From positions 1 to 17,894 of the forward strand of contig JAZPZS010000022.1 in the NCBI GenBank assembly GCA_045544835.1: a DNA stretch of 17,894 nucleotides. The letters run 5' to 3'. The stretch is from UBA1189 sp045544835 (lineage in GTDB: Bacteria; Bacteroidota; Bacteroidia; Bacteroidales; Bacteroidaceae). How positions within the stretch are numbered: the stretch's first letter is position 1; the number at the start of each line of letters is the position of its first letter. The position numbers and the translations under genes were made by a program. Shown piece after piece: positions 1 through 6,969 of this stretch. The notes beneath the pieces are model-generated. The model worked only from the letters and a program-made list of their open reading frames with translations, ran no database searches and was not told where the DNA came from.

Positions 1-1
1 C

Positions 2-145
2 CGCTACATGACCTCGCAGCACTTTGCTCCGAAGACCGCTATCACCGTGGCCGACTTCCATCGCCTGATGACGACTCCCGTGGTGGCAGGCGAGATAGGC
101 AAACTCAACAATATATCACCCTATAAGGCTGAAGACTATAAGTAA
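2..145 (+). CDS. C-terminal 47 residues of an unidentified protein (5' partial)
   Basis: An open frame runs from the window edge to a TAA at 143-145, ending in NNISPYKAEDYK. It is read in the same direction as rdgB, which starts 11 bp later, so the two are probably co-transcribed. I do not recognise the family from this tail: it has no membrane segment and no motif I can name, and it does not look like the end of leucyl-tRNA synthetase or a YitT-type protein, which I recall as rdgB neighbours in Bacteroides. The coding call rests on the uninterrupted frame and the tight spacing. Confidence 0.6.
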   Translation, partial: RYMTSQHFAPKTAITVADFHRLMTTPVVAGEIGKLNNISPYKAEDYK

Positions 146-156
146 GGAAAAGCTGT

Positions 157-729
157 ATGAAAAAAAAAATAGTATTTGCCACCAACAATGCCCACAAACT
201 TGAAGAAGTGGCAGCTATATTGGGCGACAGCTACGAAGTGTTGAGCCTGCGTGAGATAGGATGTCACGATGATTTGCCCGAGACCTCTGATACCTTTGTC
301 GGCAATGCCCTGCAAAAGGCGCAGTTTGTGAAGGAGCACTACGGCTACGACTGCTTTGCCGATGACAGTGGACTCGAAGTGGACGTGCTCGGTGGTGAAC
401 CTGGCGTATACAGTGCTCGCTACAGTGGTGGAGGCTCTGAGACCAATATGGACAAGCTTTTGCACAATTTAACGGGAAAAAGCGAGCGCGGTGCACAATT
501 TCGTACGGTTATCGCGTTATTAATAGACGAAGAGACCCGCTTTTTCGAGGGCATCGTACGCGGCACCATCATTGATGAACGTCGTGGCGAAGGTGGTTTC
601 GGCTATGATCCCATCTTTGTGCCCGAGGGCTATGAATTGACTTTTGCCCAACTGGGGAGCGAGGTGAAAAACCGCATCAGCCATCGTGCCAAGGCAGTTG
701 AACAGTTGGCGGAATATCTGAAGGAATAA
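157..729 (+). CDS. rdgB: Non-canonical purine NTP pyrophosphatase, RdgB/HAM1 family
   Basis: This cytosolic enzyme hydrolyses dITP, ITP and XTP to the monophosphates plus pyrophosphate, keeping deaminated purines out of DNA and RNA. The 190-aa product has the usual family length. Visible motifs are the N-terminal nucleotide-binding stretch FATNNAHK (residues 7-14), an acidic residue at about E42 in PETSDTFVGNAL, the catalytic-aspartate motif FADDSGLEV (D70, equivalent to E. coli D69), then GVYSARYSG, GEGGFGYDPIF and the closing SHRAKA segment. The start is the only sensible one, 11 bp after the preceding stop. It probably shares a transcript with the upstream gene, and possibly with porZ 54-69 bp downstream. 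Nothing looks damaged. Confidence 0.96.
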   Translation: MKKKIVFATNNAHKLEEVAAILGDSYEVLSLREIGCHDDLPETSDTFVGNALQKAQFVKEHYGYDCFADDSGLEVDVLGGEPGVYSARYSGGGSETNMDKLLHNLTGKSERGAQFRTVIALLIDEETRFFEGIVRGTIIDERRGEGGFGYDPIFVPEGYELTFAQLGSEVKNRISHRAKAVEQLAEYLKE

Positions 730-774
730 AATAATTTAACCCTTCTCAAATGAAAGGGCATAGATATAAAATGA

Positions 775-782
775 TAGATTTG
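775..782 (+). promoter_or_regulatory. Candidate -7 box (TAGATTTG) ahead of porZ
   Basis: TAGATTTG matches the Bacteroidetes sigma-ABfr -7 consensus TAnnTTTG at every fixed position. No good TTTG -33 element is visible upstream, and the region is AT-rich, so chance is possible. If real, transcription would begin near 789, after the ATG at 784, which favours the ATG at 799 as the porZ start. Confidence 0.3.
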
Positions 783-798
783 TATGGACCGTACAATA

Positions 799-3105
799 AT
801 GCGATACCTATTTGTGCTTTACAGCTTGCTGTTGTGTCCCTTCAACACTGTTTCACAGAGTGCTGTGGGTTCATGGCGCTCGCATTTGGCCTACCACAAT
901 GCTACGCAATGTGTGACTGTAGGCGATAAGGTATATGTAGTAAGTGATGGATCGCTTTATTCCTACACTCCCGAAGACGAGTTTGTGGAGTGTTACGACA
1001 AAACGAATACTCTCAGCGATCAAGGTATACGACATATTGCTGTAGATGAGCAGACAAACATATTGGTAATCGTATACAACAATGCGAATATCGATCTTAT
1101 CTGCCCTGACGGTGAAGTGACCAATATCACTGACTTTTCCGATAAGATTACCCTCGACCCTATGGTAAATGATTTGCGCATCATAGAGAGTAATGCTTAC
1201 ATGGCTACTAACTTTGGTCTAACCATACTAAATGTGGAGCGTGGAGAGTTTGGCGGTACCTATATGCTCGGTCAGGTAACCCACAGCTGCGTAGAGCATG
1301 GTGGAATCATCTATGCTGCTACAGCAGAAGGTTTATACTGCGGTGACATCAAAGACAATCTGCTCGATGTTGGAAACTGGAGATTGGTGAGTACAGAAGT
1401 GTTTACGAAACTCGAAGTCTTTGACGGGCAGGTCGTAGCTCTGCATGCCAACAATTCGGTATACTACATTGATGTAGATGGGAAAACAACCCATCTTCAT
1501 AATGGCCCTTTCTACTTCATGCACCATGCCGATGGCAAGCTCTTTCTCGGGAACAGGGCTCATGTACTGGTTTACAGTTCACTCACCAATCGTGACATGT
1601 TAACCTTCGATGGTACGGTCTCCTATCTTACCACGGACGGTGCTACCTACTGGGCTGCATGTGGAACCAATGGTCTCAATGGCTATCGCTACAATAAAGA
1701 GAGCGAGAGTATCGAAAGGATAGTGACGACGGTGCTACCCAATAGCCCCGTACGCAACTACTGCCAGTACCTCAATTTTGTAGACGATGAGCGTCTGCTC
1801 ATAGCAGGGGGGTGCCTCAACTACTATGATATGACATTCTATGACGGCACACTGATGATGTATGAGAATGGTTCATGGAGTTCGTTTCAGGAGGAGGGTA
1901 TCGCTGAGCAAACGGGTGTACATTACAAGAACATGACCAGTATCGTGCAGGATCCCAAGGATGAGAATCACCACTATGCCTCATCGTTCGGGCAGGGAAT
2001 CTATGAGTTTAGGGATATGAAGCTGGTGGCCCACTATACCGACCAGAACAGTGAATTAGAGTCGGCCGTACCGGGTTCGAATCGCTACACACGTGTCAGC
2101 CAGCTGCAATATGACAAACAGGGAAACTTATGGATTACCAATGCCGATGGAGGAGGTAAGGTGAAGTCGCCTCTTAAGATTTTGCGTCCCGATGGCATCA
2201 TGAAGAGCCTTTACTATAAAGAGCTAGAGGCACTGCCCACAGTAACTGAGATACTCTTCGATAGCCGTGGATGGATGTGGGTAGTGAGCATGACTCACAA
2301 TGTACGCCTTATCTGTATAGATCCAAACGGAACACCTGAAAATGTCAATGACGACCGCATCCAAGAATTCGATGCCAAATTTACTGATCAAGATGGCAAT
2401 GTTGTGGAAGTCAACTACATTAATGATATTGCAGAGGATCTTAATGGAGACATTTGGGTACTGACTGACAAGGGACTCTACGTGCTCTCTACACCCTCCA
2501 AGGCTTTCAATGATGGTTATCACTTCACCAAGATTAAGGTACCGCGTAACGACGGCACCAACTATGCCGATTACCTGCTTGACGGTGTGTATACCACTTG
2601 TATGGTCGTCGACGATGCCAATCGTAAGTGGATAGGCACACTCAGCAATGGACTTTATCTCATCACGGGCGACGGACTTGAGACTGTACATCATTTCACA
2701 CGAGACGACAGTCCATTGCCTTCCAATACCATTGAAAGTCTTGCTTTGCAGCGATCGACAGGGGAGCTCTATATCGGTACTGACAGGGGACTGGTATCGT
2801 ACATTTCAGATGCCACGCGTGGCGAACAGACGTACGATGAAGAGAAGGTGTATGCTTATCCCAACCCCGTTACACCCAACTACAATGGTCTCATTACCAT
2901 TGTGGGTCTCAAGACCAATAGTCATGTTAAGATTACTAATACGGCTGGTCGTCTCGTAGCTGAGGGTACCTCACTGGGCGGTACTTTTACTTGGAGCGGC
3001 AAGACCCCTCAGGGCCAACGCGTATCTACTGGAATCTATTATGTGCTGGGCTGCGACGAAGAGGGCAACGAAGGTATCGTAACAAAGATTTTGTTTGTAA
3101 AATAG
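799..3105 (+). CDS. porZ: Type IX secretion system protein PorZ (two beta-propellers plus C-terminal sorting-like domain)
   Basis: PorZ is part of the cell-surface attachment complex (PorU, PorV, PorQ, PorZ) that processes type IX cargo and anchors it to lipopolysaccharide. The product is 768 aa from this start (773 from ATG 784); I recall P. gingivalis PorZ as about 776 aa. The signal peptide MRYLFVLYSLLLCPF begins at this ATG; from 784 it would carry the extra MDRTI. The opening GSWRSHLAYHNA, followed by repeated two-component-regulator-type propeller strands (NLWITNADGG, GWMWVVSM, DIWVLTDKGLYVLS, KWIGTLSNGLYLI, ELYIGTDRGLVSY), fits the family. The last ~85 residues, from VYAYPNPV (~684) to GIYYVLGC and KILFVK, form a sorting-type beta-sandwich. 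It is convergent with the CDF gene, with 8 bp between the stops. A generic propeller protein with a sorting tail is the main alternative. Confidence 0.85.
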   Translation: MRYLFVLYSLLLCPFNTVSQSAVGSWRSHLAYHNATQCVTVGDKVYVVSDGSLYSYTPEDEFVECYDKTNTLSDQGIRHIAVDEQTNILVIVYNNANIDLICPDGEVTNITDFSDKITLDPMVNDLRIIESNAYMATNFGLTILNVERGEFGGTYMLGQVTHSCVEHGGIIYAATAEGLYCGDIKDNLLDVGNWRLVSTEVFTKLEVFDGQVVALHANNSVYYIDVDGKTTHLHNGPFYFMHHADGKLFLGNRAHVLVYSSLTNRDMLTFDGTVSYLTTDGATYWAACGTNGLNGYRYNKESESIERIVTTVLPNSPVRNYCQYLNFVDDERLLIAGGCLNYYDMTFYDGTLMMYENGSWSSFQEEGIAEQTGVHYKNMTSIVQDPKDENHHYASSFGQGIYEFRDMKLVAHYTDQNSELESAVPGSNRYTRVSQLQYDKQGNLWITNADGGGKVKSPLKILRPDGIMKSLYYKELEALPTVTEILFDSRGWMWVVSMTHNVRLICIDPNGTPENVNDDRIQEFDAKFTDQDGNVVEVNYINDIAEDLNGDIWVLTDKGLYVLSTPSKAFNDGYHFTKIKVPRNDGTNYADYLLDGVYTTCMVVDDANRKWIGTLSNGLYLITGDGLETVHHFTRDDSPLPSNTIESLALQRSTGELYIGTDRGLVSYISDATRGEQTYDEEKVYAYPNPVTPNYNGLITIVGLKTNSHVKITNTAGRLVAEGTSLGGTFTWSGKTPQGQRVSTGIYYVLGCDEEGNEGIVTKILFVK

Positions 3106-3113
3106 TTTAAGGA

Positions 3114-3977
3114 TTACCCTAGCGGAGTCACTTCAATAGTACTCATTTCCACTCCATATTTCTTAAGTACCTCCCGTACTATATCTTTCATCATTTCTAT
3201 TTCATGAAGTTGAGCGAGAGAAGTATTTAGGTGCACTACAGCTGCGTGGTGTTCATTATCCATACTCCATACGCGCAGCGACTCCACCTTGTCCACACCA
3301 TCCAACGTCTCCACTTCAGCTTTCAGTGTAGCATAGTTAATCTCCGAAGGGACTCCTTCGAGCACGATGCGGAAGGCCACGATGAGGTTGCGCACTACAT
3401 TGAAAAGGATATAGAGCGATATGCATACCGATAGGATAGGATCGAGCAGTGGTATCTCTACGAATAGCATGACGATGCTGGCCAGTAACACGGCCACCCA
3501 TCCGAGACAGTCGCCCAAGAGATGCAACGACACCATGCGTTGGTTGACACTAGCCCCTTTCCAGGTGCGCCATACAGCCAAACCTTTGCAAAGGATAGCC
3601 AACAGGGCAAACCATAGCATGCCTTCAGCATCTACCCTCTCGGGCGATGCCATACGTTCGATACTCTCGTAGAGCACAATCGACGAGCCACTGAGCAGGA
3701 TAAAGGCGTTGACGAACGCTCCCAGCAACGTGAAGCGACGATACCCGAAGCTGAACCGTTCCGTGGGATCATGTCCTGCAATGCGCTCAAACACCCACGC
3801 CAGTGCTATGGACAGTGTACATCCCAAATCATGGATAGAATCGGAGATGATGGCCATACTGTTGGTAAACCATCCTCCCAAGAGCGATATCACCGTAAAG
3901 GTGAGGTTGATAAAGAAGGCCGAGAGGATATTCCTTCCCGTAGCCTCGCTATGCAGGTGTATGTGATGATGTGCCAT
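3114..3977 (-). CDS. Cation diffusion facilitator family divalent-metal transporter
   Basis: This inner-membrane metal/proton antiporter probably exports Zn2+ or a similar divalent ion. The 287-aa product has a His-rich N-terminus (MAHHHIHLH), about six hydrophobic segments, and a cytoplasmic C-terminal domain ending in MSTIEVTPLG. The transport site is visible as DxxxD in TM2 (SDSIHD, D46/D50) and HxxxD in TM5 (HLLGD, H152/D156), the D-D-H-D set I recall for YiiP; ZitB-type members have His in both motifs. The frame is open upstream to an ATG at 4049, but that leader looks non-coding and a -7 box at 4023-4030 would place transcription start inside it. Substrate cannot be set from sequence alone. 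Confidence 0.93.
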   Translation of the reverse strand: MAHHHIHLHSEATGRNILSAFFINLTFTVISLLGGWFTNSMAIISDSIHDLGCTLSIALAWVFERIAGHDPTERFSFGYRRFTLLGAFVNAFILLSGSSIVLYESIERMASPERVDAEGMLWFALLAILCKGLAVWRTWKGASVNQRMVSLHLLGDCLGWVAVLLASIVMLFVEIPLLDPILSVCISLYILFNVVRNLIVAFRIVLEGVPSEINYATLKAEVETLDGVDKVESLRVWSMDNEHHAAVVHLNTSLAQLHEIEMMKDIVREVLKKYGVEMSTIEVTPLG

Positions 3978-4022
3978 ACGTTTTTTGTTGTCAATAGTAT
4001 TGTCAATAACAATTTGGGCATG

Positions 4023-4030
4023 CAAATGTA
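4023..4030 (-). promoter_or_regulatory. Candidate -7 box (TACATTTG) for the CDF transporter
   Basis: On the minus strand this reads TACATTTG, a full match to TAnnTTTG, about 45 nt upstream of the ATG at 3977. No clear -33 TTTG is found at the right distance. It lies in the divergent intergenic region shared with the GH3 gene and supports the shorter CDF start. Confidence 0.42.
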
Positions 4031-4147
4031 CGGAAAAAATGGTAAACATCCATAGCCTATGTTCAGAGACAAGATAAAATAGCTTTACTATATGTTATAA
4101 TTTATTATAAAATGGTGCGATAGTAGTATTGTTTCAAATCTTTGCAC

Positions 4148-4155
4148 TACTTTTG
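4148..4155 (+). promoter_or_regulatory. Candidate -7 box (TACTTTTG) for the GH3-family gene
   Basis: TACTTTTG matches TAnnTTTG exactly and sits 23 nt before the GH3 start at 4179. A weak ATTG at 4128-4131 is the best -33 candidate but its spacing is short. It is arranged divergently with the minus-strand box at 4023-4030. Confidence 0.48.
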
Positions 4156-4178
4156 TACGATTTTTATAAACGAGGATA

Positions 4179-5687
4179 ATGCAAACCAAACTGATTGGTA
4201 CTGCCTTAAAGTTCAGACAGCACAAGATTGACCAATACGATACGCAGGCCGGGGCGATACAGCGCCGTGTACTCTCGCATCTTATCGGCAAGAGCCGTCA
4301 CACAGAGTGGGGCACGCTCTATGGCTATGACACTATGCGCGACTACGAGCAGTTTGCCGCCCGTGTGCCCGTATCAGACTACGAGGGGTTGAAGAGCTAC
4401 ATCGACCGCATGCGCCATGGTGAACGCGACATCCTGTGGCCCGGTCAGGTGAAATGGTATGCCAAGTCATCGGGCACTACCAACGACAAGAGCAAGTTTA
4501 TCCCCGTATCGCAGGACGGTCTGGACAACCTACACTACCGTGGTGGCACCGATTCCGTGGCTCTCTACCTCCGCAGCAATCCGCAGAGCCGCATGTTCAG
4601 CGGCAAGGCGCTCATCCTCGGTGGCAGCCATGCCCCCAACTACAACCTGCCCCACAGTCTGGTGGGCGACCTCAGCGCCATCCTTATCGAGAACATCAGC
4701 CCCTTCGTCAACCTCTTCCGTGTGCCTGGCAAGGAGATAGCCCTGCTGAGCGACTTCGAGGAGAAGATGGAGCGCATAGCCCAGTATATCAAGGACTGTA
4801 ACATCACGAATATCTCCGGTGTGCCCTCCTGGATGATGGCTGTGCTCAAGCGTACGCTCGAGATCACCGGCAAGGACAACCTCTGCCAGCTGTGGCCCCA
4901 CCTCGAGGTCTTCTTCCATGGCGGCGTGGCCTTTACGCCTTACCGTGAGCAGTACAAGCAGCTCATCCCCACCGACCGCATGCATTATATGGAGACCTAC
5001 AACGCTAGCGAGGGATTCTTCGGCTTGCAGAGCGACCTCGCCGACCCTGCCATGCTGCTGATGCTCGACTACGGCGTGTTCTACGAGTTCATCCCCATGG
5101 ACGAGTTTGGCAAGGAGAATCCCACCATCGTACCCCTCTGGGGCGTGGAGCCGGGGCGCAACTATGCCATGGTCATCAGCACCTCGTGCGGACTGTGGCG
5201 CTACATCATCGGCGACACGGTGAAGTTTACCCAGAAGAATCCCTATAAGTTTATCATCACCGGACGCACCAAGCACTTCATCAACGCCTTTGGCGAAGAG
5301 CTTGTAGTAGACAATGCCGAGAAGGGCCTACGCAAGGCCTGCGAGGCCACCGGTGCACAGGTCAAGGAGTACACCGCCGCGCCCGTCTTCATGGATGGCA
5401 ACGCCAAGTGCCGCCACCAGTGGCTCATCGAGTTTGCCACACCCCCTGCCGACCTCAGCGCCTTCGCCCGTCTGCTCGACCAAGCCCTGCAGACCATCAA
5501 CTCCGACTACGAGGCCAAGCGCTACAAGGATATCACCCTGCAGGAGCTTGAGATAATCCCCGCCCGCAAGGGCCTCTTCGATGCTTGGCTCAAGGAAAAG
5601 GGCAAGCTGGGCGGCCAGCACAAGATACCTCGCCTGAGCAACTCACGCGACATCATAGAGGATATGATGCGGCTGAACGTACTGTGA
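4179..5687 (+). CDS. GH3 auxin-responsive-promoter family protein (acyl-adenylate/acyl-amido synthetase fold)
   Basis: GH3 proteins belong to the ANL adenylating superfamily; plant members activate an acyl acid with ATP and join it to an amino acid. Bacterial members such as this one have no assigned substrate that I know of. The 502-aa protein is full length: the ATP-binding loop SSGTTNDKSKF (~97-107), the TYNASEGFFGLQ segment (~273-284), the core STSCGLWRYIIGDTVKF (~334-350) and the hinge-like ITGRTKHFINAFGEEL (~360-375), followed by a mobile C-terminal domain. No signal peptide is seen, so it is probably cytosolic. Its codon use is clearly richer in G/C-ending codons than pyrE or rdgB, and this produces long spurious antisense frames. 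It stands alone between its own promoter and that of pyrE. Confidence 0.92.
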   Translation: MQTKLIGTALKFRQHKIDQYDTQAGAIQRRVLSHLIGKSRHTEWGTLYGYDTMRDYEQFAARVPVSDYEGLKSYIDRMRHGERDILWPGQVKWYAKSSGTTNDKSKFIPVSQDGLDNLHYRGGTDSVALYLRSNPQSRMFSGKALILGGSHAPNYNLPHSLVGDLSAILIENISPFVNLFRVPGKEIALLSDFEEKMERIAQYIKDCNITNISGVPSWMMAVLKRTLEITGKDNLCQLWPHLEVFFHGGVAFTPYREQYKQLIPTDRMHYMETYNASEGFFGLQSDLADPAMLLMLDYGVFYEFIPMDEFGKENPTIVPLWGVEPGRNYAMVISTSCGLWRYIIGDTVKFTQKNPYKFIITGRTKHFINAFGEELVVDNAEKGLRKACEATGAQVKEYTAAPVFMDGNAKCRHQWLIEFATPPADLSAFARLLDQALQTINSDYEAKRYKDITLQELEIIPARKGLFDAWLKEKGKLGGQHKIPRLSNSRDIIEDMMRLNVL

Positions 5688-5761
5688 ATAAGCAGCTCCT
5701 GTTTTTCATGTTTTTTTGCAAGAAAAACGTCGTCAGTGTATGTACTTTCCTGAGTTTGTGT

Positions 5762-5769
5762 TATCTTTG
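5762..5769 (+). promoter_or_regulatory. Candidate -7 box (TATCTTTG) for pyrE
   Basis: TATCTTTG is a full match to TAnnTTTG, 31 nt before the pyrE ATG, which leaves a short leader. No convincing -33 TTTG is seen 19-21 nt upstream. The 113-bp gap after the GH3 gene has T and A runs (GTTTTT 5701-5706, AAAAAC 5723-5728) but no clear terminator. Confidence 0.5.
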
Positions 5770-5800
5770 CGTTTGTTATTAACAAGAAACAGATTGCGGT

Positions 5801-6433
5801 ATGAAGACCCTCGAAAAAATTTATGCAGGAAAACTGCTGAAAATCAAAGCTATTAAATTACAACCCTCAAACCCCTTCACTTGGGCATCGGGTTGGAAGT
5901 CGCCGTTCTACTGCGACAACAGAAAAACACTCTCTTATTCTGGTTTGCGTGACTTTATTAAGATTGAGTTTGCACGTGTCATCCAAGAACGTTTTGGACA
6001 AGTGGATGCCATTGCTGGCGTTGCTACAGGTGCTATCGCTATGGGTGCTTTGGTGGCCGACTTGCTCAACTTGCCTTTTGTATATGTTCGTTCGGCTCCT
6101 AAGGATCATGGGTTGGAGAACCTTATTGAGGGCGATCTTCGTCCAGGCATGAAGGTGGTAGTCGTAGAAGATCTCATTTCTACCGGTGGCAGCAGTCTCA
6201 AGGCTGTTCAGGCTGTGCGCAACAATGGTTGTGAGGTGATTGGTATGGTGGCATCGTACACTTACGGTTTTGATGTTGCCAAGAAGGCATTCGAAGAGGC
6301 CGACGTAGAGCTTATCACACTGACTAATTATGAGGCAGTGCTTGATGTCGCTTTAGAGATTGGATATATTACTGAGGACGAGCTGCCTATGCTCAACGAA
6401 TGGCGTAACGATCCCGCTCACTGGAACGGATAA
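5801..6433 (+). CDS. pyrE: Orotate phosphoribosyltransferase
   Basis: PyrE makes orotidine 5'-phosphate from orotate and PRPP in de novo pyrimidine synthesis, acting as a cytosolic dimer. The 210-aa product carries the PRPP-binding motif VVVVEDLISTGGSS (~119-132), the flexible catalytic loop KDHGLENLIEG (~101-111) and the substrate-contact stretch FTWASGWKSPFYCDNRK (~26-42). The length is normal and the start is supported by the conserved beginning and a -7 box 31 nt upstream. The stop is 7 bp from the SRPBCC start, so the two form an operon ending at the terminator at 6862. No attenuator-like structure is evident upstream. Confidence 0.97.
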   Translation: MKTLEKIYAGKLLKIKAIKLQPSNPFTWASGWKSPFYCDNRKTLSYSGLRDFIKIEFARVIQERFGQVDAIAGVATGAIAMGALVADLLNLPFVYVRSAPKDHGLENLIEGDLRPGMKVVVVEDLISTGGSSLKAVQAVRNNGCEVIGMVASYTYGFDVAKKAFEEADVELITLTNYEAVLDVALEIGYITEDELPMLNEWRNDPAHWNG

Positions 6434-6440
6434 AGGAGCC

Positions 6441-6851
6441 ATGAATCAGTTTGAAAGTCAAGTTGTAAGTATCCCCTACAGCCAACAACGCGTATACGAT
6501 ATGTTGTCGGATCTCTCACACTTGGAGAACGTCAAGAATCGTATCCCAAAGGATAAGGTTGGGGAGTTGAAGTTCGATCGCGACACAGTGAGCGTCAACG
6601 TAGCTCCCGTGGGTGAGATAGCCTTCAAGGTAGTGGAACGCGAGGAACCCAAGTGTGTGAAGCTTGAAGCAACCACATCGCCTATCCCGCTGACTCTATG
6701 GATTCAAATGCTGCCTACCGCCGAGGAGGCGAGCAAGATGAAGCTCACGCTGCGCACTGAACTTAACCCATTCATCAAAGGTATGGTGCAGAAACCTCTT
6801 CAAGAGGGGCTTGAGAAGATGGCCGAGATGCTAGCATCGATATCATATTGA
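6441..6851 (+). CDS. SRPBCC-fold (START/polyketide-cyclase-like) small protein
   Basis: This 136-aa cytosolic protein has the SRPBCC pattern: an N-terminal strand and helix (FESQVVSIPYSQQRVYDMLSDLSHLENV), a run of beta strands (VSVNVAPVGEIAFKVVEREEPKCVKLEA), and a long C-terminal helix (PFIKGMVQKPLQEGLEKMAEMLASI). Such folds bind hydrophobic ligands, but this subgroup has no function I know. The frame is open 27 codons upstream, but the ATG at 6441 is preferred: it begins the fold and follows AAGGAG, which overlaps the pyrE stop and lies only 2 nt from the ATG, a rare Shine-Dalgarno in this window. I recall pyrE-SRPBCC as a conserved pair in Bacteroides, often with argH, which is absent here. 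Confidence 0.85.
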   Translation: MNQFESQVVSIPYSQQRVYDMLSDLSHLENVKNRIPKDKVGELKFDRDTVSVNVAPVGEIAFKVVEREEPKCVKLEATTSPIPLTLWIQMLPTAEEASKMKLTLRTELNPFIKGMVQKPLQEGLEKMAEMLASISY

Positions 6852-6861
6852 CAATATAAAG

Positions 6862-6900
6862 AAGATGAATCTCTGCAGTGTCGGGATTCATCTTTTTCTT
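6862..6900 (+). terminator. Rho-independent terminator after pyrE-SRPBCC
   Basis: A perfect 10-bp stem, AAGATGAATC (6862-6871) with GATTCATCTT (6885-6894), encloses a 13-nt loop and is followed by TTTCTT. It starts 11 bp after the SRPBCC stop. Confidence 0.85.
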
Positions 6901-6969
6901 GTTACGTGCATGTATTGGTCGCATGCAATTATATTGGCACTGATTATTAAGTATTGGAAGTAGGACGTT

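Noticed and set aside
2073..2083. GGTTCGAATC, a tRNA T-loop-like string
   Set aside because: It lies in frame inside porZ and no acceptor, D or anticodon arms can be folded around it.
4530..5276. 248-codon minus-strand frame opposite the GH3 gene
   Set aside because: Same cause: biased composition on the coding strand; the product looks random and the sense strand has conserved motifs.
5701..5728. Terminator after the GH3 gene
   Set aside because: Only a 6-bp A/T stem (GTTTTT with AAAAAC) and no T tract after it; too weak.
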